Shown: positions 34,902-44,344, counted from the stretch's first letter. The stretch: 64,000 nt of DNA from Pseudomonas pisciculturae (GCF_015461805.1 NZ_JACVZE010000001.1:806001-870000); one strand, 5' to 3'. Notes: a model not told the origin generated them from the sequence alone. A program made the numbers and translations.

Positions 34902-35587
34902 AGATCCTGGCGGTGGTGCCAGCGCGAGGTGGCTCAAAGCGCCTGCCCGGCAAGAACATCAAGCTGCTGGGCGACCGCCCGTTGATTGCCTGGACGATAG
35001 AGGCCGCATTGCAGAGCGGCACGGCGTGTGCGGTTGTCGTCACTACCGATGATCCGCAGATCGGTGTTGTCGCACAAACCTACGGTGCCAGCGTTCCGGG
35101 CATGAGGCCCGCGCACCTGGCCACCGATACGGCGACCAGCGTCGATGTGGTGCTGCATGCGCTCGATGAGTACGAATCGGCTCACGGGCCGGTAGACGGC
35201 GTGATGCTCTTGCAGCCGACGTCGCCGTTTCGCAGTGCGCAGTCGATTTGTCGGGCGGTGGCGCTTTTCAAGGCGGACCCCTCGCGGCCCGTTGTCAGCG
35301 TGTGCGCGGCCAGTAGCCATCCTGCTTGGTGCTTCAGGCTTGAAGGCGACTCGATGGAGCCTTTTCTGGGGTGGGAACACCTCACCAAGCGCTCTCAGGA
35401 CCTGGAGCCCGCGTGTACGCTAAGCGGCTCGATCTACCTGATCGCGCCCGACGTGTTGCGCGAGCACAAGCGTTTCGTGTTCCCTGGCACAGTGCCGATG
35501 TTGGTGGCTGACAGTGTTGAATCGCTGGATATCGATACGCCTGAGGATTGGAGCGCTGCACTGCTTGCCGTGGAGTCCCGCCCTTAA
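34898..35587 (+). CDS. legF: CMP-nonulosonate cytidylyltransferase, LegF/NeuA-like
   Basis: A 229-residue CMP-sialic-acid-synthetase-family enzyme. The signature VPARGGSKRLPGKN (residues 7-20) binds CTP, and LLQPTSPFR and DIDTPEDW are conserved in the family. It activates the nonulosonate with CMP, giving the donor for the glycan glycosyltransferase. It overlaps hisH2 by 4 bases and is the last gene of the ten-gene operon; a hairpin follows. Confidence 0.88.
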   Translation: MKILAVVPARGGSKRLPGKNIKLLGDRPLIAWTIEAALQSGTACAVVVTTDDPQIGVVAQTYGASVPGMRPAHLATDTATSVDVVLHALDEYESAHGPVDGVMLLQPTSPFRSAQSICRAVALFKADPSRPVVSVCAASSHPAWCFRLEGDSMEPFLGWEHLTKRSQDLEPACTLSGSIYLIAPDVLREHKRFVFPGTVPMLVADSVESLDIDTPEDWSAALLAVESRP

Positions 35588-35591
35588 ACGT

Positions 35592-35611
35592 GCCCCCTGA
35601 ATACAGGGGGC
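35592..35611 (+). terminator. Hairpin after the nonulosonate operon
   Basis: GCCCCCTG and CAGGGGGC form a perfect 8-bp stem with loop AATA right after the legF stop. The downstream GCATTTA is only weakly T-rich. It lies between convergent genes and may serve both. Confidence 0.65.
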
Positions 35612-35677
35612 GCATTTACAGAGATACTCGTCCCCGGCTCAAAACCATCGTTTTACCTGATGTCTTTTGGTTCGCCG

Positions 35678-36553
35678 CTAATGTCCTTCGGGCGTCAGTT
35701 CCAACACCCGATCTCTGCCACCCTCGGCCAACAGATAGGTGCCACGCCCCGTCGGCACAATCGACTGGGGCGCCTTCAAGAATGAAAGAATCGTCTGCTG
35801 GCGCCCCTGCTTATCAATCAGTAACAGCCGCGCCCGGTGCGTGGCATCTTCGTTGATCCACAGCCCGCGCTCGTCGCACATCAGGAATGTCGGCTGGTTC
35901 AGGTGACTCAGCACCACCGGGTCGCTGCCGTCGTCGGTCAGCTCACGCACCACGCCTTTTTGCTTTTCGGTGTAGAGCATGCGCCCATCGGTGCAGCGCA
36001 CGATGGACTCGCCTTCCTGAAGCTGGTCGCGCAGTACAGTCAGAGACTTGTCGCTCCAGCGATAACGCAGCAAGCGTCCGACTGGCTTGCGGTCTTCGAT
36101 GGCGTAGAGGTAGTCGCCGTCGTCCCACAGCCCTTGTACGCTTTCGCCTTTAAACAGCTCGGTGACCACGCCGTCCTTGTAGAAACTAACGGGCAGGTCG
36201 GCAGACTCCTGACTGAATACCCAACCGCCTCGGGTGGCGAACAGGCCGTCAGGTTTGGACAGGTTAGCGACCACCACTTCGCGCGTGCCATCGGGGTGGA
36301 TGCGCACGATGCTGCCTTTTGCGTCGTCGAGCTCCTGGCTGACCATCAGCGAGCCGTCCGGCAGGGGCATCAACGAGGCCGCCTTGGGTACATCGCGGTG
36401 CACCACTTGGACATTCCAGCCGCTGGTTGCGCTCACGGGATAGAAGCTTTGCCAGGCGAAGAAACCGAGGGTGGCGAGGCAGAGCGCAGCCGTCACTGCC
36501 GCGCTGAGTCGTAGCGCAGGGTAGGGCGTTTTATTGTTGGAGGTCTTGGGCAT
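35678..36553 (-). CDS. Membrane-anchored beta-propeller (NHL/SMP-30-like) protein
   Basis: A 291-residue protein with one N-terminal membrane segment (about 14-38) followed by a periplasmic domain of repeating four-strand blades (patterns such as DGSLMVSQE, KPDGLFATRGGW, DDGDYLYAIED), typical of six-bladed propellers. No lactonase metal set could be assigned with confidence. The start at 36553 gives a proper signal anchor but has no strong Shine-Dalgarno; an ATG nine codons upstream is possible. It is divergent from a LysR gene. Function is unknown. Confidence 0.6.
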   Translation of the reverse strand: MPKTSNNKTPYPALRLSAAVTAALCLATLGFFAWQSFYPVSATSGWNVQVVHRDVPKAASLMPLPDGSLMVSQELDDAKGSIVRIHPDGTREVVVANLSKPDGLFATRGGWVFSQESADLPVSFYKDGVVTELFKGESVQGLWDDGDYLYAIEDRKPVGRLLRYRWSDKSLTVLRDQLQEGESIVRCTDGRMLYTEKQKGVVRELTDDGSDPVVLSHLNQPTFLMCDERGLWINEDATHRARLLLIDKQGRQQTILSFLKAPQSIVPTGRGTYLLAEGGRDRVLELTPEGH

Positions 36554-36680
36554 TGATCGCTCGGTCGGTGGGTTTGGCATGCAGACTACGCAGGTGGGTG
36601 TTTTTTTCAATGCGCACGGGCCAGTCGCTAGCGCTTTCATACGATAATGCCACCCACCTCGACCACCCTGGCCACCTCCC

Positions 36681-37583
36681 GTGATCATCAATTTCGACCT
36701 CAACGACCTCCAGGCCTTTCGCGCCGTGGTAGACAAGGGCAGTTTTCGCGGCGCCGCCGAGGCCATCCGTATTTCGCAACCGGCCCTCAGCCGGCGTATC
36801 GAAAAGCTTGAGTCGGCCCTCGACGTGAAGCTGTTCGAGCGCACCACGCGGCGCGTCAGCCTGACCATGGTCGGTCGCGCCTTCCTGCCGCAAGTGGAGC
36901 GCATGCTCGACGATCTGGACGTCGCACTGATGGGCATCAGCAACGTCGCGTCCACGCGCATGGGCAACGTCACCATCGCCTGCGTGCCGTCCACGGCGTA
37001 CTACTTCATGCCCCACGTGATCTCGGAATTCCACAAGCTGTATCCGAAAATTCGCTTGCGGGTGTTGGATGCCAGCGCTGGCGAGGTGTGCAACGCGGTG
37101 GAAAGTGGCGAGGCGGATTTCGGCGTGAGTTTCAGCGGCAGCCTGGCCGATGAAGTGGAGTTTGAGTTGCTGCTGCAAGAGCGCTATGTGCTGGCCTGTC
37201 GCCGTGATCATCCGCTGGCCGGGCGCGAGAGCGTGCCTTGGGCCGAAGCCTATGAACACGACTACATCACCGTGGACAAAACCTCGGGCAACCGCTTCCT
37301 GCTGGACCAGGCCTTGCGCGGCGTGCGGGTGAAAAAGCCGAGCATCTGCGAGACGCACCACGTGACCACGATGATCGGGCTGGTAGAAGCAGGGCTGGGC
37401 GTAGCGATGGTGCCGTCGATTGCAATGCCGGCCATCGAACACCCGATCCTGGTCAGCGTGCCGCTGGTAGAGCCGCAAGTGATGCGCAATGTGGGCTTGA
37501 TAAAACGCCGCGGGCGAACATTGCCGCCAGCGGCGCTGGAGTTGGAGCGGTTGGTGCGCGAGATGCCGTTCCGGTCAGCGTGA
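36681..37583 (+). CDS. LysR-family transcriptional regulator
   Basis: A 300-residue LysR regulator with an N-terminal winged helix-turn-helix (about 5-64, with GSFRGAAEAIRISQPALSRR) and a substrate-binding domain (about 93-297). The GTG start has no visible Shine-Dalgarno. It converges with the binding-protein/MHS-transporter pair and overlaps its end by 9 bases, so it may control that pair; the target is inferred only from position. Confidence 0.85.
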   Translation: MIINFDLNDLQAFRAVVDKGSFRGAAEAIRISQPALSRRIEKLESALDVKLFERTTRRVSLTMVGRAFLPQVERMLDDLDVALMGISNVASTRMGNVTIACVPSTAYYFMPHVISEFHKLYPKIRLRVLDASAGEVCNAVESGEADFGVSFSGSLADEVEFELLLQERYVLACRRDHPLAGRESVPWAEAYEHDYITVDKTSGNRFLLDQALRGVRVKKPSICETHHVTTMIGLVEAGLGVAMVPSIAMPAIEHPILVSVPLVEPQVMRNVGLIKRRGRTLPPAALELERLVREMPFRSA

Positions 37584-38333
37584 CACCGAGTCCAGGCCGG
37601 TGGATTGCACCACCGGTTGCGCTTCGGGCGAGGCCAGGTACTGCAACAGTGCCTTGGCCTGGGCCGGGTGCTCGGCATTCACCGTAATACCTGCCGCGAA
37701 GCGCGTCACCGATTGCACGTCTTCCGGGATCTTGCCGACGTAGGTCACCCCAGGCACCGGCAGCAATTCGGCCACCTGCTGCAAGCCCACTTCGTAATCG
37801 CCCTTGGCGACCTGTTCGGCCACCGGGATGCGTTCGATCATGGTGCCCTTGGCCGGCATGCCGAGTTTCTTGAACAGCTCCTTCTGCACATACACACCGC
37901 TGGCACTGTCCGAATACGCCACGGATTTGGCCTGGCTCAGCACCGTCCTGAGTTCGGCATCGGTGCCGATGGCGGGTTTGGCCGCGCCTGCTTTGACCAC
38001 CAGGCCGATGCGCGAATCTGCCAGCTCCACGCGGGACGCCGGGTCGACCTTGCCTTGTTTGATCAAGTCATCCAGGGCGTAGCCGACCATGATCACCACA
38101 TCGGCGTGTTCGCCACGGGCCAGGCGGTTGGGAATCGCTTCCGGCGCCTTGCCCATGGACGGGCCGAGGATAGTGTCCAGGGTGTCACCGCTGTGCTGGG
38201 CGTATTGCGGGCCCAGTAGTTTATAAGCGGCAGTGAAGCCGCCAGAAGTCATCACCTTGAGCTGTTCAGCCTGGGCCGTCAGCGCCAGGGCGCCAAGGGC
38301 CAGGGCCGTCAGGGTCTTGAGCAGAGCCTGCAT
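37575..38333 (-). CDS. Periplasmic substrate-binding protein (ModA-like fold)
   Basis: A 252-residue secreted protein: a signal peptide ([13 protein letters not shown]..., cleavage near AQA-EQ) followed by a type II periplasmic binding fold of the SBP_bac_11/ModA kind (VMTSGGFTAAYKLL, HADVVIM, YSDSASGVYV). No ABC permease or ATPase lies nearby. Its ATG overlaps the stop of the upstream MHS transporter gene by 1 base, so the two are co-translated. Molybdate specificity should not be assumed; an organic acid is likelier given the partner. Confidence 0.75.
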   Translation of the reverse strand: MQALLKTLTALALGALALTAQAEQLKVMTSGGFTAAYKLLGPQYAQHSGDTLDTILGPSMGKAPEAIPNRLARGEHADVVIMVGYALDDLIKQGKVDPASRVELADSRIGLVVKAGAAKPAIGTDAELRTVLSQAKSVAYSDSASGVYVQKELFKKLGMPAKGTMIERIPVAEQVAKGDYEVGLQQVAELLPVPGVTYVGKIPEDVQSVTRFAAGITVNAEHPAQAKALLQYLASPEAQPVVQSTGLDSVSR

Positions 38334-39637
38334 CACGCCGCCTCCTGCATGACCTGGCCGCGGGTATTGGCGCGGCGATACAGCGCCAGGGTCGAGCACA
38401 GCGCGCACGCCGCCGCAAACATCATCCAATAGGCCGGCGAAGCCTTGTCTGCGGTGATGTGAATGAACCAGGTGGAAATCGCCGGGGTGAAACCGCCGAA
38501 GATCGCGGTTGCCAGGCTGTAGGCCAGGGAGAAACCCGCCACGCGCACTTCCACCGGCATGATCTCGGTGAGGGCCGGGATCATCGCCCCGTTGTACATG
38601 CCATAGAGGAAGGAGAACCACAGCAGCGTCTCCAGCATATGGGCGAAGCTGGGTGCGTTAACCACGTAGGACAGCGCCGGGTAGGCGGTCAGCACTGTGA
38701 GTACGGTCATGGCGATCAGCACCGGCTTGCGGCCGAAGCGGTCACTCAATGTGCCGCCGATGGGCAGCCAGACAAAGTTCGACACGGCCACCAGCAAGGT
38801 CACCAGCAATGCGTCGGAAGTGCTCAGTTGCAGCACGGTCTTGCCGAAGGTCGGTGCGTACACGGTGATCAGGTAGAACGCGGTGGTGGTCATGGCCACC
38901 ATCAGCATGCCACCGATGACCACGGTCCAGTTCTTGACCAGCGTGGCCAGCACTTCGCGCATGGTCGGGCGATGCTTGCGGTTGGCGAACTCTTCGGTTT
39001 CCTGCAGGTTGCGACGCAGGATGAAAATGAACGGGATGATCACGCAGCCAATGGCGAACGGAATGCGCCAGCCCCAATCGGCCACCACTGCAGGGTCCAT
39101 CCACACGTTCAGGCCATAGCCCAGCGCGGCGGCGACCACGATGGAGATCTGTTGGCTGCCCGATTGCCAGCTGGTGTAGAAACCTTTGCGGCCAGGCGTG
39201 GCCATTTCCGACAGGTAAACCGACACACCGCCCAGCTCTGCGCCAGCCGAGAAGCCTTGCAGCAAACGGCCCAGCAATACCAGCGCCGGCGCCCACAGGC
39301 CAATGGTGTGATAGCCCGGAACCAGCACGATCAGCAGCGTGCCGCTGGCCATGATCGACAAGGTCACGATCAGGCCTTTGCGACGACCGACGTCATCGAT
39401 ATAGGCACCCAAGATAATCGCGCCCAACGGCCGCATCAAAAAGCCCGCGCCGAACACGGCGAAGGTCATCATTAATGACGCAAACTCATTAGCGGCAGGG
39501 AAGAACGCGGCAGCGATGTAGGTGGCGTAGAAACCGAACAGGAAGAAGTCGAATTGTTCGAGGAAGTTGCCCGAAGTAACGCGGAATACCGCGCCAACTT
39601 TTGAGCGGGCAGAGTCGGGCCGGGTAGGGCTAGTCAT
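38333..39637 (-). CDS. MHS-family MFS transporter (citrate/tricarballylate:proton symporter-like)
   Basis: A 434-residue, 12-TM member of the metabolite:H+ symporter family. [19 protein letters not shown] in TM1, [21 protein letters not shown] between TM2 and TM3, and [10 protein letters not shown] in TM5 resemble CitA/TcuC-type carriers for tricarboxylates. The ATG has GGAGA upstream. It forms an operon with the overlapping binding-protein gene. The substrate is a family-level guess. Confidence 0.82.
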   Translation of the reverse strand: MTSPTRPDSARSKVGAVFRVTSGNFLEQFDFFLFGFYATYIAAAFFPAANEFASLMMTFAVFGAGFLMRPLGAIILGAYIDDVGRRKGLIVTLSIMASGTLLIVLVPGYHTIGLWAPALVLLGRLLQGFSAGAELGGVSVYLSEMATPGRKGFYTSWQSGSQQISIVVAAALGYGLNVWMDPAVVADWGWRIPFAIGCVIIPFIFILRRNLQETEEFANRKHRPTMREVLATLVKNWTVVIGGMLMVAMTTTAFYLITVYAPTFGKTVLQLSTSDALLVTLLVAVSNFVWLPIGGTLSDRFGRKPVLIAMTVLTVLTAYPALSYVVNAPSFAHMLETLLWFSFLYGMYNGAMIPALTEIMPVEVRVAGFSLAYSLATAIFGGFTPAISTWFIHITADKASPAYWMMFAAACALCSTLALYRRANTRGQVMQEAA

Positions 39638-39834
39638 GGTTTTGTGTCTCCAGCGTTCTTTTTAAAGTGCTTGTTTCGCCTAAGACCGAGGATAGTGGCT
39701 GACACATTTAGAAATGATAAGTGACAAATTTGGATTGATTGATGCGTACTGACTATCAATCGAGAGGGCGTCGAAACGCCCGACCCTGTTCTATGCTTGA
39801 AGGTGTGAGCAATTCTTACGGATGGGAGGTGGCA

Positions 39835-39978
39835 ATGGCGGACCAACAGAAACGGCGGGATGAGCCTGAGCGGGAGCAACCCCGGCGGCGCGAGGAAGAA
39901 AAACCGCAGACCTGGAAACATCCAGATGACGGAACCGAGCTGTCCGAACGGGACCAGGAGCGCCCGCTCAAACCCTGA
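39835..39978 (+). CDS. Small hydrophilic hypothetical protein (47 aa)
   Basis: A short, very charged protein (MADQQKRRDEPE..., then arginine/glutamate-rich and an HPDDGTELSERDQ tail). Its ATG has a strong GGGAGG 5 bases upstream, which supports translation and fixes the start inside a longer frame. No domain is recognised; composition predicts a disordered protein. It is followed at once by a REP palindrome. Confidence 0.65.
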   Translation: MADQQKRRDEPEREQPRRREEEKPQTWKHPDDGTELSERDQERPLKP

Positions 39979-40002
39979 TCCGCAAGACAACACGGATCAA
40001 AT

Positions 40003-40091
40003 GTGGGAGCGGGCTTGCTCGCGAAAGCGCAGTGTCAGTCACCTGATTTACTGACTGATTCACCCCATTCGCGAGCAAGCCCGCTCCCGCA
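40003..40091. repeat. REP inverted pair (GTGGGAGCGGGCTTGCTCGCG type)
   Basis: Two REP units in opposite orientation (40003-40025 and 40068-40091) enclose about 40 bases that include further complementary GTCAGT/ACTGAC. Typical of the P. fluorescens-group intergenic repeats found after genes. Confidence 0.88.
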
Positions 40092-40103
40092 GGGGTTCTA
40101 TGT

Positions 40104-40496
40104 TCAGCCTTGGATGGGCGTGCACAGCTCGACGAGGGTGCCGTCCGGGCAGCGCACATAAGACACCACCTGGCCCCAAGGCTTGGCGCTTGGCGCTGCC
40201 AACTCAGTCGCGCCGTGGGCCAGCGCTTTTGCGTGGGCGACCAGTACATCCTCAGTCACAAACCCCACCTCCATTCCCAACGGCTGCCGTGAGGCGTGGG
40301 CCTGCACATGCCCGCCCTTGAAATTCATCTCACCCAACTCATGTGCGGCAAACGACAACGTGGTGTCGCCGGTTTCCAGCTCGCCGTACGTGCCTGATTC
40401 ATGCAGGAAACGGCGACTCAAACCGAAGGCTTTTTCAAAGAAGTCGAGGGAGGCCGCAACGTCCGGCACATAGATAATGGTGTAGGCAAATTTCAT
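40104..40496 (-). CDS. VOC/glyoxalase-family protein
   Basis: A 130-residue vicinal-oxygen-chelate protein with two beta-alpha-beta-beta-beta units (about 3-58 and 72-128). Possible metal residues lie at the usual places (H in AAHE, E in GMEVGF, E near LVELC). The start at 40496 has AAGGAACG upstream; the longer frame is rejected. It is divergent from a LysR gene. The substrate (glyoxalase, dioxygenase or antibiotic binding) cannot be told. Confidence 0.75.
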   Translation of the reverse strand: MKFAYTIIYVPDVAASLDFFEKAFGLSRRFLHESGTYGELETGDTTLSFAAHELGEMNFKGGHVQAHASRQPLGMEVGFVTEDVLVAHAKALAHGATELAAPSAKPWGQVVSYVRCPDGTLVELCTPIQG

Positions 40497-40623
40497 GGTT
40501 TGGCGTTCCTTGCTCAACATTGAATGGCCTGTCGTCAAACCCCGACACAACTATCGGCGCATAGACGCGGCTTACAGGGCTTTCTACACTGCGGCTTGTC
40601 TTGAGGGGAAGGGGCAGGCGCCG

Positions 40624-41547
40624 ATGAATCGCAATGAATTACGCAAAGCCGACATCAACCTGATGGTGGTGTTCGAAGCGCTGATGCTTGAGCGCAATGT
40701 GACGCGGGTGGCGGAGAAGTTGTTTTTGGGCCAGCCGACCATCAGTTCGGCCCTCAACCGTCTGCGTACGTTGTTCAACGACCCGCTGTTTATTCGCGTC
40801 GGCCACCGCATGGAGCCTACGGCGCGTGCCGAAGAAATCATCCAGCACTTGTCGCCCGCCCTGGATTCGCTGTCGTCAGCCCTGAGCCTGACCCACGATT
40901 TTGACCCGTCCATCAGCACCATGACCTTCCGTATTGGTTTGTCCGATGACGTCGAGTTCGGCCTGTTGCCACCTCTGTTGCGCAGCCTGCGTCAGGAAGC
41001 ACCGCAAGTGGTATTTGTGGTGCAGCATGTGGATTACTGGCGCATTCCTGATCTGCTGGCGTCCGGTGATATCACCGTTGGCATCACCCAGACCCGCGGC
41101 CTGCCGGCCAATGCCAAGCGCAAGTTGCTGCGCCATATTCGTCCGCGCATCCTGCGTGCCGATGCCTCTGATACACCGCTGACCCTCGATGAATACTGCG
41201 CGCGGCCCCATGTGCTGGTGTCCCATACCGCCAATGTGTCCGGGTTTGCCGATGAGTGGCTGGCAGAAATCGGCCGCAAGCGCCACGTGGTGTTGTCGGT
41301 GCCGCAGTACAGCGCGTTGCCAGCGCTGCTGGCCGGCACCGACCTGATCGCCAGCCTGCCGGACTACACGGCCGAAGCCATGGCCGTGTCGGGCCACCTG
41401 TTCTGTGAGCCGTTCCCGTTCGAGACGCCGACCCTGGATTTGTCCATGGTCTGGCTCAGCCACGTAGACACCGACCCGGCAGAGCGCTGGGTGCGTTCAC
41501 GGTTGGAGGCGTTTATGAGCGACAGAGGGCTGGCGAACAAGGCTTGA
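40624..41547 (+). CDS. LysR-family transcriptional regulator
   Basis: A 307-residue LysR regulator of the NodD/LinR-like subgroup: DINLMVVFEALMLERNVTRVAE starts the helix-turn-helix, followed by GQPTISSALNRLR. The start ATG at 40624 follows a purine-rich GGGGAAGGGGCAGG stretch; the upstream 43-codon extension is rejected. It may control the divergent VOC gene or the tautomerase-fold gene 54 bases downstream. Confidence 0.82.
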   Translation: MNRNELRKADINLMVVFEALMLERNVTRVAEKLFLGQPTISSALNRLRTLFNDPLFIRVGHRMEPTARAEEIIQHLSPALDSLSSALSLTHDFDPSISTMTFRIGLSDDVEFGLLPPLLRSLRQEAPQVVFVVQHVDYWRIPDLLASGDITVGITQTRGLPANAKRKLLRHIRPRILRADASDTPLTLDEYCARPHVLVSHTANVSGFADEWLAEIGRKRHVVLSVPQYSALPALLAGTDLIASLPDYTAEAMAVSGHLFCEPFPFETPTLDLSMVWLSHVDTDPAERWVRSRLEAFMSDRGLANKA

Positions 41548-41601
41548 TGCTTTTTCCGTGATATATCTACGAACCTTCCTACGAAAGCCTCGGAGCTACC
41601 C

Positions 41602-41964
41602 ATGCCGCACCTGCACCTGGAATACACCGCCAACCTGACGCAACTGGACACCGACAAGGCCCTGTTGCGCCTGAACCATGCGCTGGTGGCCTCCGGTCAG
41701 TTCGGCGCCGAGTTCGATATCAAGAGCCGTGCTCTCCAGGTCGAGAGTTTTCGCGTGGGCACCGGCCTGAATGAACGTGGGTTTGTTGCGGTACGCTTGG
41801 CGTTGCTCAGCGGGCGTTCGGCGCAGATCAAGAAGCAACTGTCGGAGAGCCTGTTGGCGGTGCTGCAAGATATCGGCGACTGGCCTGAAGGTGTGCAGGT
41901 GCAATTGAGCGTCGAGGTGCGCGACATGGATCGTGACACCTACAGCAAAGTCGCCATCGGCTGA
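41602..41964 (+). CDS. 5-carboxymethyl-2-hydroxymuconate isomerase-like (HpaF/CHMI)
   Basis: A 120-residue tautomerase-superfamily protein. The chain begins M-P-H-L, so removal of Met exposes the catalytic proline. Family features include EYTANL near the start and SFRVG in the middle. CHMI works in the homoprotocatechuate pathway, but no other hpa gene is present here, so this stand-alone copy may act on a different substrate. It converges with a LysR gene 4 bases away. Confidence 0.75.
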   Translation: MPHLHLEYTANLTQLDTDKALLRLNHALVASGQFGAEFDIKSRALQVESFRVGTGLNERGFVAVRLALLSGRSAQIKKQLSESLLAVLQDIGDWPEGVQVQLSVEVRDMDRDTYSKVAIG

Positions 41965-41968
41965 CGGG

Positions 41969-42904
41969 TTACAACAACCCCTGATCGGCACACACCTTCA
42001 CCACCTGCTCCCGAAACCAGCTATTGGCGCTCTCCTGTTCACTGGTTTCATTCCACTGCATATCCAACGTAAAGCTCGGCAAACCGTTGGGCGCTTCGCA
42101 ATGGCCAAACACCGTCGCGGGCGCCAGCAGTTTTTGCACGCGGCGGGGCAGGGTGACGATAAAGTCGGTGCCGGTGATCATCTTGAGTGCCGCGCTGTAG
42201 CTGTTGGCGCGCGCGACGACCTGGCGTTTGTGGGCCTGGCGCGTGAGCCAGCCGTCGATCATGTTGGTGTCGGATGTCCACGGGGTAGGGAACACGTGGC
42301 GCCGCTCTACGAATGATCGCAGGCTGAAGGCCGGTTCACGGGGCGCCGAGCGCTTGTCGAACACGCAGACCAAATCGTCCTCCAGCAGCATCTGGGTCTT
42401 GAAGCCTTTGTGGGCGCGATGAAAGTGCGGGCCGAAGCAGATCACCAGATCGAGGCGGCCCTCGCGCAGGTCGTCGGCAGGGATGTCGGTGCCCAGTTTG
42501 TGCACATTGACGATCACCGGCAGGTCATCAAGCACGAAGTGCTTCAGCAGGCGCGGCAAGATCAGTTGCTCGAAGTATTCCGGGGCGCAGACGTTGAAGG
42601 TCACGGCCTTCTGCGTGGGGTCAAACGCCGGGCCGCCGGCATGGCAGAGATTGATGCTGTCGAGGATCTTCTGCACATGGTCATACATGTGCGTGGCCTT
42701 GTTGGTCGGCCGCATGCCCGCCCGTGTGTTGATAAACAGCTCGTCTTCAAAGCTGGTGCGCAGCTTTTTCAGGCTATAGCTCACGGTGGACTGGCTGACG
42801 CACAGCGTTTCGGACACCTCGGTAACGCTGCTCTGGTCATAGACGGCGATAAACACCATCAAGTCCTGCATATCGAGCTTTCTGAGCAAGTTACTGTTTA
42901 GCAT
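41969..42904 (-). CDS. LysR-family transcriptional regulator
   Basis: A 311-residue LysR regulator. The winged helix-turn-helix (about 12-70) has SSVTEVSETLCVSQSTVSY, and the effector-binding domain follows from about residue 95. It lies downstream of the CynX-type MFS gene in the same direction, 76 bases after it, and may control that gene. No specific effector can be inferred. Confidence 0.82.
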   Translation of the reverse strand: MLNSNLLRKLDMQDLMVFIAVYDQSSVTEVSETLCVSQSTVSYSLKKLRTSFEDELFINTRAGMRPTNKATHMYDHVQKILDSINLCHAGGPAFDPTQKAVTFNVCAPEYFEQLILPRLLKHFVLDDLPVIVNVHKLGTDIPADDLREGRLDLVICFGPHFHRAHKGFKTQMLLEDDLVCVFDKRSAPREPAFSLRSFVERRHVFPTPWTSDTNMIDGWLTRQAHKRQVVARANSYSAALKMITGTDFIVTLPRRVQKLLAPATVFGHCEAPNGLPSFTLDMQWNETSEQESANSWFREQVVKVCADQGLL

Positions 42905-42980
42905 CGGTTTCGTCCGTAAACCCGTTGTACCGAACGCAGTACAAGGCAGCGCAAAAGCTTAACGGAACGGCAACACGACG

Positions 42981-44168
42981 TCAGCGGATATGTCGGGCGT
43001 ACTGCGAGGGGTTGAAGCGCGTGACCATCAACAGCATCACCACCACAACGGCTGTCAGCGACCACCAGGCCCATTCGAAGCTGCCCAATTGGTCGCGGAT
43101 CATGCCGGCGATCAGCGGTGAGAGCCCGGCAATCAGGTAGCCAATGCCTTGTACAAAGGCCGTCAGGCCACCGGCGCGACGGGGGTTGTCCACGTGGTCG
43201 AGGGACAGGATCAGGCTCATCGGAAACAACCCGCCAATGCCCAGGCCCAGCAAGCAGGGCCACAGCAGGCTCAGGTGTTGCGGGCTCAGAATCAGGCCGC
43301 AGAAGCCAATGATGATCAGCACCAGCAACACCGCGACTACCGCGCGTTTATCCTGGCGACGGTTGGCGATGGCCGGCGTGACCAGGCCGGATATTACCTC
43401 CATGGCCGTCAGAAAACCCAGCAGCAAACCGGCATTCTGTTCGCTCCAGCCTTGCTCTACGTAGTACGGCGCCAACCACGCGAGTACACAGGTGTAGGAC
43501 GCCGTACCCAGGCCAAAGAAAATCGCCAGTAACCAAGCGCGACAGTTGCCGAAAAACGACTCTTGAGTGCCGGAACCGGCTTGCGGTAAGGGCGGTAATG
43601 CCGAGCGCTGCGCGTACCAAAACACCAGCGCCAGCACCGCCAACACGGCCCAGATCGCCAGGCCCACGCGCCAACTGCCGGTCTGCACCTGCACAAACGG
43701 CGCGAACGACGCCGCCAGCGCCGCGCCGCCCATGATGGCCGTGACATACAGCCCCATAAACAGCGAGACGTTATCGCTAAAGCGCGACTTGATCAGCGCC
43801 GGCATTACCGCCTGGATCATCGCAATGCCCACCCCGGCCGCGATGGCGCTGACGATCAACTCCAGCGCCGAATCCAGGAACAAACGCGACAACGTGGCCG
43901 CGCCAATCACCAGCAGCGACAGCACAATGCTGCGGTGTTCGCCAACGCGTTTGGCCAAGCCCATGCCAAAGAACATCGCCAAGCCCATGGCCATCACCGG
44001 CAACATGGTCAGCAATGCCGCGCTGCTGAAACTCAACGGCACGTCGCTGCGAATCGACGACAACAACGGGCCTACGGCCGCCATCGACGGGCGCAGGTTG
44101 AGGGCGACCAGCACGACGCTGAGCATCAGCCAAAGGGCGGTGGTGGGTTTTGTGTGAACGGTTTCCAT
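42981..44168 (-). CDS. MFS transporter, CynX/NimT family
   Basis: A 395-residue 12-TM carrier. The first segment ends in LVALNLRPSMAAVGPLL, a signature of the CynX/NimT (cyanate and 2-nitroimidazole) transporters, and ALFPMSLILSLDH-like residues occur near TM10. I chose the ATG at 44168, seven codons inside the longest frame. A REP hairpin separates it from the aldehyde dehydrogenase gene upstream, so it probably has its own promoter. The substrate is unknown. Confidence 0.8.
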   Translation of the reverse strand: METVHTKPTTALWLMLSVVLVALNLRPSMAAVGPLLSSIRSDVPLSFSSAALLTMLPVMAMGLAMFFGMGLAKRVGEHRSIVLSLLVIGAATLSRLFLDSALELIVSAIAAGVGIAMIQAVMPALIKSRFSDNVSLFMGLYVTAIMGGAALAASFAPFVQVQTGSWRVGLAIWAVLAVLALVFWYAQRSALPPLPQAGSGTQESFFGNCRAWLLAIFFGLGTASYTCVLAWLAPYYVEQGWSEQNAGLLLGFLTAMEVISGLVTPAIANRRQDKRAVVAVLLVLIIIGFCGLILSPQHLSLLWPCLLGLGIGGLFPMSLILSLDHVDNPRRAGGLTAFVQGIGYLIAGLSPLIAGMIRDQLGSFEWAWWSLTAVVVVMLLMVTRFNPSQYARHIR

Positions 44169-44282
44169 GGGCAAGCCTTGAGTGAGCAAGTGCGAATCAG
44201 GCCATGGGCGGGGAGCTGGGGCAAATCAGAAAGTCGCAGGCGCTATCTAAAAAATACATTCAACTGACACAGCACAAATCAA

Positions 44283-44314
44283 AATGTGGGAGGGGGCTTG
44301 CCCCCTCCCACATT
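44283..44314. repeat. Compact REP hairpin
   Basis: A near-perfect palindrome with 15-bp arms centred on TT (TGTGGGAGGGGGC/GCCCCCTCCCACA core), 30 bases beyond the aldehyde dehydrogenase stop. It can act as a terminator or mRNA end. Confidence 0.85.
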
Positions 44315-44344
44315 AGCCCCTAATTCACAGGGGGATTTTTGGTG

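Noticed and set aside
26049..35587. Flagellin glycosylation island
   Set aside because: No flagellin, Maf-type transferase or flagellar gene is nearby; a flippase, polymerase-like protein and initiating transferase point to a lipid-linked surface polysaccharide.
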